A DNA stretch of 60,000 nt, taken from Nymphaea colorata. Lineage: Eukaryota; Streptophyta; Magnoliopsida; Nymphaeales; Nymphaeaceae. The notes under the pieces are model-generated. The model had not been told where the DNA came from and did no database searches. It was given only the letters and a program-made list of their open reading frames with translations. Position 1 is the first letter of the stretch, and each line of letters starts with the position of its first letter. The stretch lies in contig NC_045140.1 of assembly GCF_008831285.2 (NCBI RefSeq), positions 1,283,528 through 1,343,527 of the forward strand, in the 5' to 3' direction. Positions 22,043 to 35,009 of this stretch are shown in pieces. The position numbers and the translations under genes are program-made.

Positions 22043-23355
22043 CCAACGATGAGCTCTCTTTTCCATTGGTGAAAATAGTGCACCCCAGTTCTTTCTCAAG
22101 CCTGTTCCTGTTAAAAAAAAGGAAAAGAGAAGGCAATTAATTAAAGGAGATGCCAGCGTCTGTTCCATTCTTTTCTTCATTTAAATACCATGTCGATCTT
22201 TGTTGATGGTGTCCATCAATTTGTCCATTGACTGTTTCTTTTAGTCCCTATTTTATTTTGTACAGTGAAACGAATTGGACATTACTTCCATGCTTAATGG
22301 CGCAATCTGATCTGATCTTTGTTTAATTTTATTTACTAAAACTGATGATTGTTCATCCGCTTCTCAGGCTCTGCCTCCAGGGATTGATGAATACTATCTA
22401 GTAAGCGAATTTGGGGAATCAATCTGATTTTAATACTGGTGCTTCTATTTCATGAGAAGTTAATTTAACGAACTAGAGGCACCACAAGCGTCTTCTTCGA
22501 AAAGCTGTCGAACGAATTAATGAGAGTGGACAGCCACCATGTTGCATTACAACAAATTTGATCGAGGTCTTAAGTTGCCGCCATGAGAAACAAGAAAAAA
22601 AAGCAAGATAAGCCTGCCTTTTAATCACTTGTAACAAAATCGACCATGGTGGATCCGTCTACTTTAGCTTTTCAACTAAAGAATTTCCGACAACAAGCTT
22701 CTTGTTGATGCGCTTTAGCATTTTTTTAAAATAAATCAGAATCAGCGTGATGCATGTGGATAATAATTATGTCAGATCACAACATAAGAATTATACATGA
22801 TTTTCTCGATCATTACCTTCTATTAATATCAATGAGAGACAGCCGGGATCATGGAAGATGGCATTACTGAAAATTGAATGGCGTCAAGTCGTTGTTTAGC
22901 ACTGTTATTTAATCAATTTCAAGAACTATTCCACCTAACTTAGTAAGACTACGAGTTGGAAATCAGTTCATAATGAAGATTTAGACTGCTAATTAAGATC
23001 AAGAAATTCATTTTCTATGACAATAATGAATTCTATGATTATTATAAATATATAGGCTTTAACGTTCTTAGTAGGCGATGAGTTTCATTGTATAGTTCAT
23101 TAGATTGACAAAATGCGTAGATTTTTTGTTAGCACCGTAGAACAGTCTTTTGATTTTGTGATTTAAACCATTGAAGATTTTCTTCCCTCTTCAGCGCGTT
23201 GGGCATATCCAACTTTTTGCCTTTTCTTTTCCGCCTGACCTCATTTTCTAACTTGTTGCCAAAGGCATCAATGGCATGCATAACTGTTGCAAATGTGGGT
23301 ATCTGATCAATATCGGTGTATATATATGGTTCTTGCAGTTTCTACACTTTTGGAT
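22043..23355. other. Spacer, no gene seen
   Basis: AT-rich DNA with no coding signal and no repeat that I recognise. Confidence 0.45.
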
Positions 23356-23359
23356 TATA

Positions 23360-23658
23360 CATTGGCGCATTTGAGAAGCGCGCAACAACAGGGCCTTCAG
23401 GGGCACATTCTCTTCGCCAGATTCTGTGGCTCGTCTTGTGCAAGGGGATGTCCAGTTTATCATTCGGTTAATGCGCCGCTGTCTATCTGCGGCTGGGTGA
23501 CTGTGCCGCTCCGTCTTTCCTCTCTCTTCCCGCATCTCTTCTTTTACTATGCATTGTATTGCATATTTCGTCCTCTTGTTTCTGTTTTTGCGGTTTGTTT
23601 TTGTATTTAGGAGACCTCTTGTCTCCAAATTTTGTTATATATTTCCATTTTATCGACA
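23360..23658 (+). mobile_element. LINE 3'-end fragment, plus strand
   Basis: From GGCGCATTTGAGAAGCGCGC to CATTTTATC the sequence aligns with the 3' end of the LINE at 4.0-4.3 kb on the minus strand (shared GGCGCATTTGAGA, CAACAACGGAGCCTTCAGGG, TTGTATTG.ATATTTCGTC). It is a 5'-truncated copy, as usual for target-primed insertions. No TC tail follows this copy. Confidence 0.85.
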
Positions 23659-24011
23659 CTTTTGGATTCTACATTTCTTGATGATGAGGGGCTCCTTGTG
23701 ACGTTCAGCCTGCCATTTTTTGTGAATCTTCTAGCACCATGGCATCTAATGAATCTGTACATTTGTCTAGTGTTCCTTTTATAAGGTTTCTGAAACCCTC
23801 ACTCCAATGTGGGTGTTCCAAAACTCTAGCGAGAGAGAGAGAAAAAAAAGGGTATAACAACGCCGGTTGGTCACTGCCATCGGTCGTCGATGCCACCATT
23901 GCGGGTGTACCTTAAACCCAACATCATCTCTCTCTCTCTCTCTCAATCGGTTTTCTCCTCTGTATTCTCATTTATCCTCATCTTTATGCGTAAAAGAAAG
24001 AGAGAGAGAGC
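23659..24011. other. Spacer between two facing LINE 3' ends
   Basis: About 350 bp without a gene. Short GA and TC runs occur at 23830 and 23926-23945. Confidence 0.5.
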
Positions 24012-24195
24012 CGATAAAATGGAAATATATAACAAAATTTGAAAACAAGAGGTCCCATAGATACAAAAAACAAACCGCAAACAACAGAAGCAAGAAGAAA
24101 AAATATACAATATAATGCCCAGAAAAAAAAAGCGACGAAGTAAGAGATGAAAGACGGAGCGGCACAGTCACTCAACCGCAGACGGACAGCAGCGC
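24012..24195 (-). mobile_element. LINE 3'-end fragment, minus strand
   Basis: Read on the minus strand it goes TGAGTGACTGTGCCGCTCCG to CCATTTTATC and then into a TCTCTC run. It is closer to the plus-strand copy at 23360-23658 than to the long LINE, sharing GTGACTGTGCCGCTCCGTCT and GTTATATATTTCCATTTTAT. The two copies form an inverted repeat with arms of about 180 bp. Confidence 0.85.
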
Positions 24196-24799
24196 TTTAA
24201 CCGAATGGCAAACTAAAAGAGAGAGAGAAAGAGACATTAGGGCTCACTATGCAATTGCCCCAAGTTTCCTATTTTGATGCTCAACTTCTACATACAATAA
24301 ATAACTCCTATTCACCTGCCTCTTGAATCCTTTGCATCAGAAAACGAACAAAAGAGTCAGAAATGAAGGCACCAAGTGAACTGCTGCATGGAACTCTACA
24401 CGCCTTCATCTTTCAATATAAAAATATTAATGGTTTCAAAAGGGTGGACATCGAACCAAGTATCCAAAGGATATAAAGTTAACAATTGGACCCAGCCCCA
24501 TAGCTAAAGCTCAAAACATTGCGCACTTCTGTTTCAATTCACTAACTTTTTTGCCATACTAAATTTGTTTATTAAGGTTCCTAATAACTATTAATATGGA
24601 TATTTGTATTTTTAATTAATAAGAATTAACGAACAAAGAAGTTGATGATTATCATATGTAAACACTTTTTATGATAGTTTAAAACTTTTTTCTTTTCAAC
24701 AAAGTCTTGCCTAACCCAGTGATTCGACTTAGGAATCGCGCGAATTGGATCAGGATCGTTCCTTTACTGGGTCAGGGTTAGGACTCACGCAATCCACAC

Positions 24800-24808
<9 letters not shown>

Positions 24809-24843
<35 letters not shown>

Positions 24844-24848
24844 TATAT
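24809..24848. repeat. Microsatellite (TC)n with (CA)n and (TA)n
   Basis: A TC run of about 13 units followed by ACACACAC and TATATG. Confidence 0.9.
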
Positions 24849-24849
24849 G

Positions 24850-25255
24850 TATATATGTTCTTATTCTAATTTTATTTAGTTTTGATAGTATTGTAAGCGA
24901 CCTAACGCCATCATCTTCATTGAGGATGCTCTTATATTTGGTCCTTTGATAATCACAAACAAACATCATGCCCGCAATATAGGAATTGACAGCAATTAGA
25001 AACCTTCTAGAACCATGTTAGCACCGATTTCCAAACACTGTTTCAGAAGCAAGAAGCCATAAAACAACACTGATAAAAGATTGCACACTGAATTGTTCTC
25101 CACAATTCAGTATGGTCCAAATTAAGCTTTTATTTCTTATTGACGACAACATTCAGCAGTAGTTTTATTCATGCGCATATTCATCCGGACATGCATTATT
25201 CCATCACGCGGTTGATACAGGAAAACCAGTAAATGAACGCTGATCGAATAAAAGA
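24850..25255. other. Spacer / 3' flank of copy 6
   Basis: No gene is seen. Confidence 0.4.
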
Positions 25256-25618
25256 TCAGAGCGGCATAAAGTAGCCCAAGTTGTAAACACTGTGCTGGCC
25301 GGGTGCCCCGAGGTCGTCGAAGACCTCGGCTTTGTAAAGCTTGATGCCATAGCCAGTATCAACCTTGAGAACCATTCTGTACGTGTAATGTTCAGTGCCA
25401 CGATCGAGCACCATTGCCTCCACCACTCGAACAAACTTGAGCTTACCATGGTTCTGCTCGTTGTACCTTTTAACAGCGAACATGCCCAGGTGTTGAACCT
25501 TGGCATTCTTCTCCACATCTGGAACAGGCCTCCAATGTTCGTGACCTTGATGAGCAATGGCTACAAAGGCCAGGGCCGCCATGACTGTGATCACAAAGAA
25601 AGAAATGAAGCGGGCCAT
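25256..25618 (-). CDS. Secreted cystatin-like protein, copy 6 (120 aa)
   Basis: An intact, intronless gene. Signal peptide MARFISFFVITVMAALAFVA, then HWRPVPDVEKNAKVQHLGMF, AVKRYNEQ, the loop MVLDRGTEHYTYRM, the strand GYGIKLYKAEVFDDL, and the tail VYNLGYFMPL. The residue before VLDRG is Met, while it is Gln in copies 1 and 2 and Glu in the 132 aa group, so the Gln of the canonical Q-x-V-x-G loop is not kept across the family. The frame is open upstream for 30 codons, but the start chosen begins the signal peptide as in the paralogues. A TATA box (CTATAAATA) lies about 100 bp upstream. Confidence 0.84.
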   Translation of the reverse strand: MARFISFFVITVMAALAFVAIAHQGHEHWRPVPDVEKNAKVQHLGMFAVKRYNEQNHGKLKFVRVVEAMVLDRGTEHYTYRMVLKVDTGYGIKLYKAEVFDDLGAPGQHSVYNLGYFMPL

Positions 25619-25720
25619 TGGAGAAAGCTGCTCTAACACAGAGAAGCTTCTATACGGGAAGAGATAAGTGGGTAGCTGATCTCTTCTCGAGTGTTGCTTC
25701 ATGATCATTCAAGCCCTTCC

Positions 25721-25729
25721 TATTTATAG
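25721..25729 (-). promoter_or_regulatory. TATA box of cystatin-like copy 6
   Basis: CTATAAATA on the minus strand, about 105 bp above the start codon. Confidence 0.6.
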
Positions 25730-28120
<2,391 letters not shown>

Positions 28121-28187
28121 ATTAGGCCCAGGCTGAAAAGAACTGGCTTGAGTCAGCCTGATTAATTTTTTATATTATTTTATTTAA

Positions 28188-28236
<49 letters not shown>

Positions 28237-28297
28237 TTAAAAAACATTTTTTTTGACCAAGCTCTAATTGCAGGCATCAAGCCGGCCCAGGCCTAAT
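28121..28297. repeat. Foldback element around a (TA)n core
   Basis: The left arm ATTAGGCCCAGGCTG and the right arm GGCCCAGGCCTAAT are inverted copies (with further GGCTTGA/TCAAGCC pairing), around an AT-rich core with about 18 TA units. This is the form of a small MITE. No target-site duplication was recognised. Confidence 0.55.
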
Positions 28298-28563
28298 CGT
28301 TATCTCTCGCTCTTCCCCTCCCCCTCTTGATCGCTCTTCCCCCTCCCCCTCTTGAGAATGAGTTTGAAGGAGTTGGGGTATTTTTGAAATTATCAAAAAG
28401 AAATGTCCTTTTTTTGTTCTTTTCAAATTTTCAATTTGCCTTTTTTATCCTCACAAAAAAAATCACTTTTCTACCTTAACTAAGGGTATTTTGGTTATTA
28501 AGTATGTTGTGCACAATTTTTTCGTGTACATATAACTTCCCTCTTCTCAAGGGATGTTTCACT

Positions 28564-29613
28564 TAGGCCTGGGCATCCGGCCAGGCCGGGCCAGCCCAGC
28601 CCAGTTTGGATTCGCCGTTAACAAAACAGGTCGGATTTGACCGGCCCATTACTCGGTCTGTTTATTAACGGGTCGGGCCAAGTCGGGTACCGGGCCGAGT
28701 CGGGTACCGGGCCTCGCCTTCCCAGCTTGAGGCCCGGCCCGGCCTATCTGCAAGTGATATCTGGGTCGGGCCGGGCTGGGCAGGCATGCTGAAATGCTTC
28801 AGCAACACACAGAGGAAGAGAGAGAGCGAGCAAGCAAGAGAGGGAGAAAGGGAAAGACAGGAAAACCGGCGATAATATTATGCCCAGTTATACAAAAATG
28901 ATCGGGGTCACATTTCCAAGGAACGTAAGTGAATGTAGTATGATCATTAATTATTGACATAAGAACAAAAAGGTTCTTAAGGAGAATATACATCCGAGCG
29001 TATACTTTCCCTCCAAGCAAATCAAAACTTCACGAGGTGCAGTCCGACTTTGTGAAGAAACAGCCCATCTCAACTCGCCGAACCATTTGTGCTGGTGGAA
29101 AGGAGGGAAGGGTAATAAAAGCCTACCCTAATCATCCACCTATTTGAGATATGCATCATCATTCATCAAGCCATTGAGCCAACTCGCCGAACCATTTGTG
29201 CTGGTGGAAAGGAGGGAAGGGACCCATCTCTTCAAAACCCTAGCAAAAAAAAACAAACAAAAAACAAAACCCACCTCGCCGGGCGTTGCTGTGGTTGAGC
29301 GGCTTGAGCGGTTGAGCCACTGGAGGAGGCAAAGAAACTGGGTGGTGGACCGGAGGTTGACGGCGGCGGACCGAAGGTCGATGGTGGCTGTGGTGGACCG
29401 GCGGCGGTGCGGCGACGGTGGCTCGGCTCTCTCTCTTTCCAACCAAATGAAACCCTAACAAATGCATTGTGTTTTTCGTTTGAAAATTTTTGATCGATGC
29501 TTCATAACGGGCTGAATGAGTCCCAACGGGCTCAATTGATAACCCAGACCCAGCCCGTTATTTTGTCAGGCCGGTGGCTACCCGGTGGCGGCCCGGCCCG
29601 GTGCCCAGGTCTA
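28564..29613. mobile_element. hAT-like non-autonomous transposon, 1050 bp
   Basis: The ends are inverted: TAGGCCTGGGCATCCGGCC on the left and, reading inward from the right, TAGACCTGGGCACCGGGCC. They are flanked by GTTTCACT (28556-28563) and GTTTCCCT (29614-29621), an 8-bp target-site duplication with one mismatch, as expected for the hAT superfamily. The subterminal regions are rich in GGGCC and CGGGTACCGGGCC. The interior contains an exact 42-bp direct duplication and a GC-rich stretch. No transposase is visible, so it depends on a partner elsewhere. Confidence 0.8.
29071..29221. repeat. Exact 42-bp direct repeat inside the hAT-like element
   Basis: The block beginning CAACTCGCCGAACCATTTGT and ending GGAGGGAAGGG lies at 29071-29112 and again at 29180-29221, 109 bp apart. 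Confidence 0.9.
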
Positions 29614-29621
29614 GTTTCCCT

Positions 29622-30590
29622 CTGAGGAAAAAAGTATTTTTGTGGATGCAAACACACGAAATGTCATTATATATCTCGTGGACCTGGATTTGGATTCAAA
29701 GATAGTGCATGAAGACAAATTCTTCTTGGATTAGACCTATGGGCCAAATTTCTGATCCATGTCACGCATAACTTACATGTGTGATTGCATGTGGCGATGT
29801 CAAATTTGTTCATGCCAAATCCTTCTATTTTCACATATATATATTTTTTAAAAATGACTGAAGAGATAGATGTTCATGTTTGTTTTTGTCTGGATCTTTT
29901 ATGCATGAGAACAAATTTTGTGACACAAATTTCCACGCATCATTGAATTCATATATCCATGCCTTTGGTGATTGGCTAGAGTAATATATACGTTTGCAAT
30001 TGGTACATGGAGATAGCATATGCAATTTCTCCAAGACGCCTGTCATAATGAGTCTTCTTGTTGCTTCATTGAAAAATGTTCAAAATTTTGGCGTGCTACA
30101 AAATAGGAATTGGATAACTATAGTTTGAATTCAAATTACGTTTGACAAATATATCCATTGATTTATATAGATCGAGTGAAGATTGAAAGAAGACATCGAC
30201 TTTTTTTTATATTGAGTGGAGGCCCCAAAAGTTCTTGAAGAACCTTGCGATCCTTGCTGTCAAAGCTGCAGGTAGGTTCCAGTCTGCAGTTCGAAGTCAC
30301 GTTAGCTGACCTAAAATGCTATGATGAGGATCATCACCTAATATGAGATGATCCGTAGTCTTGTTGCAAGCAGATATGACTTGTTTGAAGGATGTCATCC
30401 AAAGACATCCATCACTTTGTTTTATCAATTTAGGACTCATTAGTTACAACTATCTTACATACAAGTAGGCAGACACCTAAACAATGACTTTTCGAAGAAA
30501 AAGATGACAAGTAGCTGCAGTTTTCTTGCTTGTGACGCCATCAACAAGCAGCATTACATCCACATTTTTGTTCGATATGGTAACTCTGCT
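29622..30590. other. Spacer and upstream region of copy 7
   Basis: No gene is seen up to the promoter. The last 130 bp (30490-30600) are strongly conserved with 34355-34465 above copy 8: GAAAAAGATGACAAGTAG, TTTTCTTGCTTG, TGACGCCATCAACAAG, CACATTTTTGTTC.ATATG. The TGACG core is the type bound by TGA/bZIP factors; actual regulation is inference. Confidence 0.55.
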
Positions 30591-30600
30591 CTATAAATAT
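30495..30600 (+). promoter_or_regulatory. Conserved proximal promoter and TATA box of copy 7
   Basis: A block conserved with the promoter of copy 8, ending in CTATAAATAT at 30591-30600, about 140 bp above the start codon. It includes TGACGCCATCAACAAG. Confidence 0.65.
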
Positions 30601-30738
30601 TGGAGGGGTCCTCAGATATGGACATCACTTATCCATTCTCATCCTCTAGCCCTAAACCCTAAGAGCTGTGGCCTTTCTTCTCAGCCATCATCATCCTCCT
30701 CCTCCACAGCTTTATCTAGCCAGCTAGCACCTGCAGCG

Positions 30739-31137
30739 ATGGGCCGTTTCTTTCCTGTACTTGCGATCACAGTCATGGCAGCAATGGCGTTGGCAGCCAC
30801 TGCTTATCCTGATCATGATGAACAGCATGATGTTCATGAAGTTGAGCATCCTGCTCCCTTTGTTCCCGTCCCTCATGCAGAGACGGATGAGCATGTCCAG
30901 TACTTGGGCAAATTCGCAGTGGAAAGGTTCGACGAACAGAGTCATGCTGACCTCAAGTTCATTCAGGTGACTGAAGCAGAAGTACTTGACCGCGGCACCG
31001 AGCATTACACATACCACTTGCTCATGAAGGTTCACGATGGCTATGATTTCAAGCTTTACAAGTGCGAAGTGTTCCAGGATCTCTCAGGATATGAAGAGCC
31101 CCCGGTGCTCAACGTAGGCTACTTTGAGCCGCTCTAA
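30739..31137 (+). CDS. Secreted cystatin-like protein, copy 7 (132 aa)
   Basis: This is the only fully intact member of the longer group. Order: signal peptide MGRFFPVLAITVMAAMALAA, a spacer rich in Asp, Glu and His (residues about 23-38), PFVPVPHAETDEHVQYLGKF, AVERFDEQ, the loop EVLDRGTEHYTYHL, YDFKLYKCEVFQDLSGYEEP and the tail VLNVGYFEPL. The Q of the canonical Q-x-V-x-G loop is Glu here. A single Cys sits in the strand after the loop. The frame is open upstream to 30526, but that part overlaps the promoter and TATA box; the start chosen matches the paralogues. The His/Glu-rich spacer is absent from the shorter group and could bind metal, which is speculation. Confidence 0.87.
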   Translation: MGRFFPVLAITVMAAMALAATAYPDHDEQHDVHEVEHPAPFVPVPHAETDEHVQYLGKFAVERFDEQSHADLKFIQVTEAEVLDRGTEHYTYHLLMKVHDGYDFKLYKCEVFQDLSGYEEPPVLNVGYFEPL

Positions 31138-31922
31138 GAATCGCAGCTGATTGCTATATTTGCTCCATCTTATATATGTGACTCGCTTTTTCCGAATATA
31201 TAGCAGTTTGAAGGTGTATGTAGGACAGGTAGGTTGTGATCGAATAATTTAAAATGTTTGTTCAGTCTTGTTTGTGGAGAGAAAGTGGTGTGTTTGAGTT
31301 TCCATGTTCATGCAGTGGAGGAAATCCACATTTTAAAAGTTTTCCTTGTGTATCTTGATCATCATTTGTACATGTACGCGGTTCTATATGGTTCATTTTC
31401 GTATTAATTAGATCGAATTTCTTTTCCTGTTTCCAATCCCAATGAGAAAATGGCATCTTGAATATCACAAAATTAAGAACCTTTGAACTCGATCAGATAA
31501 AGACCGATCTCAGTATGAGAGCGCACAATTGTGTTAAAGAAGGCAAAAGTACAGCTGGGGGTGTGGAACTCAGGTTTTCTGGGGGAGAGCCACAAGGCAG
31601 CCGGTTTTCCATCATTTTTGTTAGATCTTTATGATGATATTGATCTTATATGTAAGCGGCCAAGGTGCATTTTATTTAATTATATATATGCACTAAATGC
31701 ATTATTTATGTAACAGTTAAAGAGATTCTACACGTTTTAGGAAGATCATCAGGCGATGTTAAGACCAGATTTTATGCCTTTGGATCTAGATTAAGTACTT
31801 ATAAAACTCAAGTTCCAGTTGGATTTCTAACAGGTTCAATGAGAGATACAATTAGGTAGACCAAGTAAATAACAAATCCAGACTGGATCTGAACCATTTG
31901 CCTCTCTATTTATAAATTTGGA

Positions 31923-31957
<35 letters not shown>

Positions 31958-34354
31958 GTTTGCTTTAACAAACGTAACTGACCATGAACATGATTTTTGA
32001 TCAAGATAAGAGCCAATTAGCTACCCAGTTAACTAACCAACCTTGCCGTACCGGTAGGTACACAATTGACTAACCAGCCTTACTCATCAGTCCCAAAATT
32101 TTCGATCACAAATCAAATTCTTGAGATAATAGTCGTCCTTGATAGTTAACTTGGACTGCTTGGGTCCGGCATAAATCTGCTGCTAAAAACACTATAAACC
32201 GCCAAAAACAACATAAACTGTGGCTGCACCAAACTGTTGCTAATGCTTCTTTTGTAATGTGTTTTTAACAATAGTTTTAAAACATTTTGTGGTCTGGCAT
32301 TATTCGGCAAGCTGATTTCAATTTTCATACACACACACACACACACAAAACAAAGTAGCTACTAGACCCTCATATAATAGAGTTTGGTGTGATTTATCCG
32401 GAGATTAAGTTACAAATATAAAATGCAAATTAGTTTTTGAAGAGTCTAAAATACCTGTCAAAGAAGACGAGATTTTGTTTGAGGAAATTCACTGGTTTTT
32501 CCTCTTTCCTCTCTCCCTCTCTTAACTTTTGAATTGTATTTGTACTCTTGAAAACAAAAGGAAAAGCAACATGGTTTTTGTATTTGCAACTGAATCTCAT
32601 CGGCCGATTTCTTTAAATCAATGACCTATATAATTCCCCTTATGGTATATGAGAGTCTGATAGTATATGTATATAGTTTGGTCTCTAGAGTTGGTTATGG
32701 TCACGAGTTTTGTAATATGAGTTGTTTTAACACAGTTCGATGTGTTTGTATGAGGAAGGAATTTTGGTTTGCTGCAAATGACCAGTCATATCAAGTCGTG
32801 TGGTATAAAATGAATTCGCCTTCATAGATATAAAAAATGTGAAAAGCCTTGGAAGGCTGTTAAACGTGGACCCGGACCAACTCTAATGCTCATATTAATT
32901 CAGCTAACCCGGTTCGTTTTCCGTGAAGGACTCCAACTTGGCATGTATAGAAAAACCACTTAAGGAGCCAAGTACTTGCAAATAGTTAAGCAAATTTCGA
33001 ATCCATTCGGTTGGAATCAGTAAACGTCGTGATGTGGATCACCATGCATGGCACAATAGTGTAGTTGTACCTACTTGATATGTATGGGAATCTGTTGCTG
33101 GCCATGGCTGACCGAATTTATCAATGAAGAAGTTGATGCAATGACACAAAATTGCAGAAAACTTCGGATTAAAATTTTCCAAGTTTGGCTACGCAATTTT
33201 GTGGGCCGCACTATGTGATTAAATGAAAATTGATACATGCAAAATCAGTTTCTTTTTTACTCCACTAACCTGTGACATGCTCATAGCCGCCGCTTCTATG
33301 CTTCTCTTGTTCATTAGCAGTAATGTAATATTGCTATGGGCATTAGCAACGCTGTTGCTTTTAGCTACAAAATGAATCAACAATTTAATGTTCAATGCTG
33401 CAATTTGTGACATTGCTTCATATCACTGAAGATTATTTGAAGCATGATTCTGACATCACTGGATGCGAGATTTCTTATCGTGTTTGGTAATAATGTTCTT
33501 CTTCGCAGAAATGCTGTTTCCTTTCATAAGGTGCACTAAAGTATTTGTACATTTGAATCTAAGATGTTGGTTAAGCCTGGGGTATTCCGTATCAAATAAC
33601 AAACCATCAACAATGTCAGTCGACTTGGTTAGACCAACTCTAAGCTGCCCAACTAGGGTTTCACTGTATCTCCTAGGGAGTTTGAACTTGCAATCCTAAC
33701 ACTGTAAATGTAATATTGAACATATACAGATCTCACACGCCGCTACCAGTGAGATATATAATATCTATTTGGATCTCCCCAAAGGATAGGTAGCCCTATA
33801 GAGACCATTCTAGGAATATGGCAAGATATATAACAAATTCTTACAAGGATTCGGGAAATATATATATCTATGAGTGTTTAGTCATATATTGAAGGCTGAG
33901 AAGGATCTTAGAGGCACATAAAAGGAGGTGGTTGAGAGATAAGCTGTCATGGTTCTTAGTCTTTTAAGAAAAGAACTAAAGCTGGTAGGAGGTGGGTTGA
34001 GATTTTCTAAACTAGAAGTCCGAGCCTGATGTGGGTGACCAAGAAGACATCTACTTTTAAAATTTTGGAGGGTGGGCTACTAATTTCAGGATTTGAAGAA
34101 CACAGACATGCTTGCAAGGAAATCTAGTAAGTTTGAGTCATATGTCATTCAATGTCAGGGTAGCTAACCTAAGATACTAGTACAAGATCACCTAATTTGG
34201 GAACTGTTCCAACAGTTTTTGCATAAGCAGTAAGAATTGCCGCAGACGAATAACACTATTACAAGCCAGAGTACCCATTACTTTTTGTCATCTATGTCGA
34301 TTGGTTAGATATTTTATATATACACAACGAGGCAGTCGCTTAACAAATGGTTTT
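31138..34354. other. Spacer between copies 7 and 8
   Basis: No gene is seen. A (TA)n tract is at 31926-31954 and a CA run near 32330-32346. About 33950-34200 is weakly similar to 30210-30350 (upstream of copy 7), so the duplicated unit probably began there. Confidence 0.5.
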
Positions 34355-34466
34355 TTGCGGAGAAAAAGATGACAAGTAGGTGTGATTTTCTTGCTTGTTG
34401 ACGCCATCAACAAGTAGCATCCAAATCACATTTTTGTTCTATATGATCACTCTGCGCTATAAATAC
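34355..34466 (+). promoter_or_regulatory. Conserved proximal promoter and TATA box of copy 8
   Basis: Same elements as above copy 7 (GAAAAAGATGACAAGTAG, TGACGCCATCAACAAG) with CTATAAATAC at 34457-34466. Confidence 0.65.
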
Positions 34467-34615
34467 TTGAGGACTCTTCTCATACATCGACATCAGTACT
34501 TATCCATTCTCACCCTCGAGGCCTAATATAGGAGCTGTGCCCTTCTGTATATCTCAGCCATCGTCGTTGTCCTCCTACACAGCTTTATCTAGCTAGCTAG
34601 CCAGCACCTGCAGCC

Positions 34616-35009
34616 ATGGCGCTTCTTTCCTATTCTTGCAATCACAGTCATGGCAGCAATGGCGTTGGCAGCCACTGCTTATCCTGAGCATGATGAACAG
34701 CATGTTCATGAAGTTGAGCATCCTGCTCCCTTTGTTCCTGTCCCTCATGCAGAGACGGATGAGCATATCCATTACTTGGGCAAATTTGCAGTGGAAAGGT
34801 TCGACGAACAGAGTCATGCTGACCTCAAGTTCATTCAGGTGACGGAAGCAGAAGTACTTGAGCGTGGCGCCGAGCATTACACATACCACTTGCTGATGAA
34901 GGTTCACGATGGCCTTGATTTCAAGCTCTACAAGTGCGAAGTGTTGCTGGATCTCTCAGAACATGAAGAGCCCCCGGTGCTCAACTTAGGCTACTTTGAG
35001 CCGCTCTAA
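34616..35009 (+). pseudogene. Cystatin-like copy 8, 2-bp deletion just after the start codon
   Basis: The body is nearly identical to copy 7: PFVPVPHAETDEHIHYLGKF, EVLERGAEHYTYHL, FKLYKCEVLLDLS and a tail ending VLNLGYFEPL. At the original start the sequence reads ATGGCGCTTC where the paralogue at 15.4 kb has ATGGGGCGCTTC, so two bases are missing and the frame from that ATG closes after about 20 codons. The next in-frame Met (34650) gives 119 residues beginning MAAMALAATAYPEH, which removes about half of the signal peptide. The product would probably not be secreted. The rest of the reading frame is undamaged, so loss of function is recent or a shortened protein is tolerated. Confidence 0.8.

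Noticed and set aside
29144-29458. Arg-rich open frames on both strands
   Set aside because: They lie inside the hAT-like element in GC-rich repeats; no domain could be recognised.
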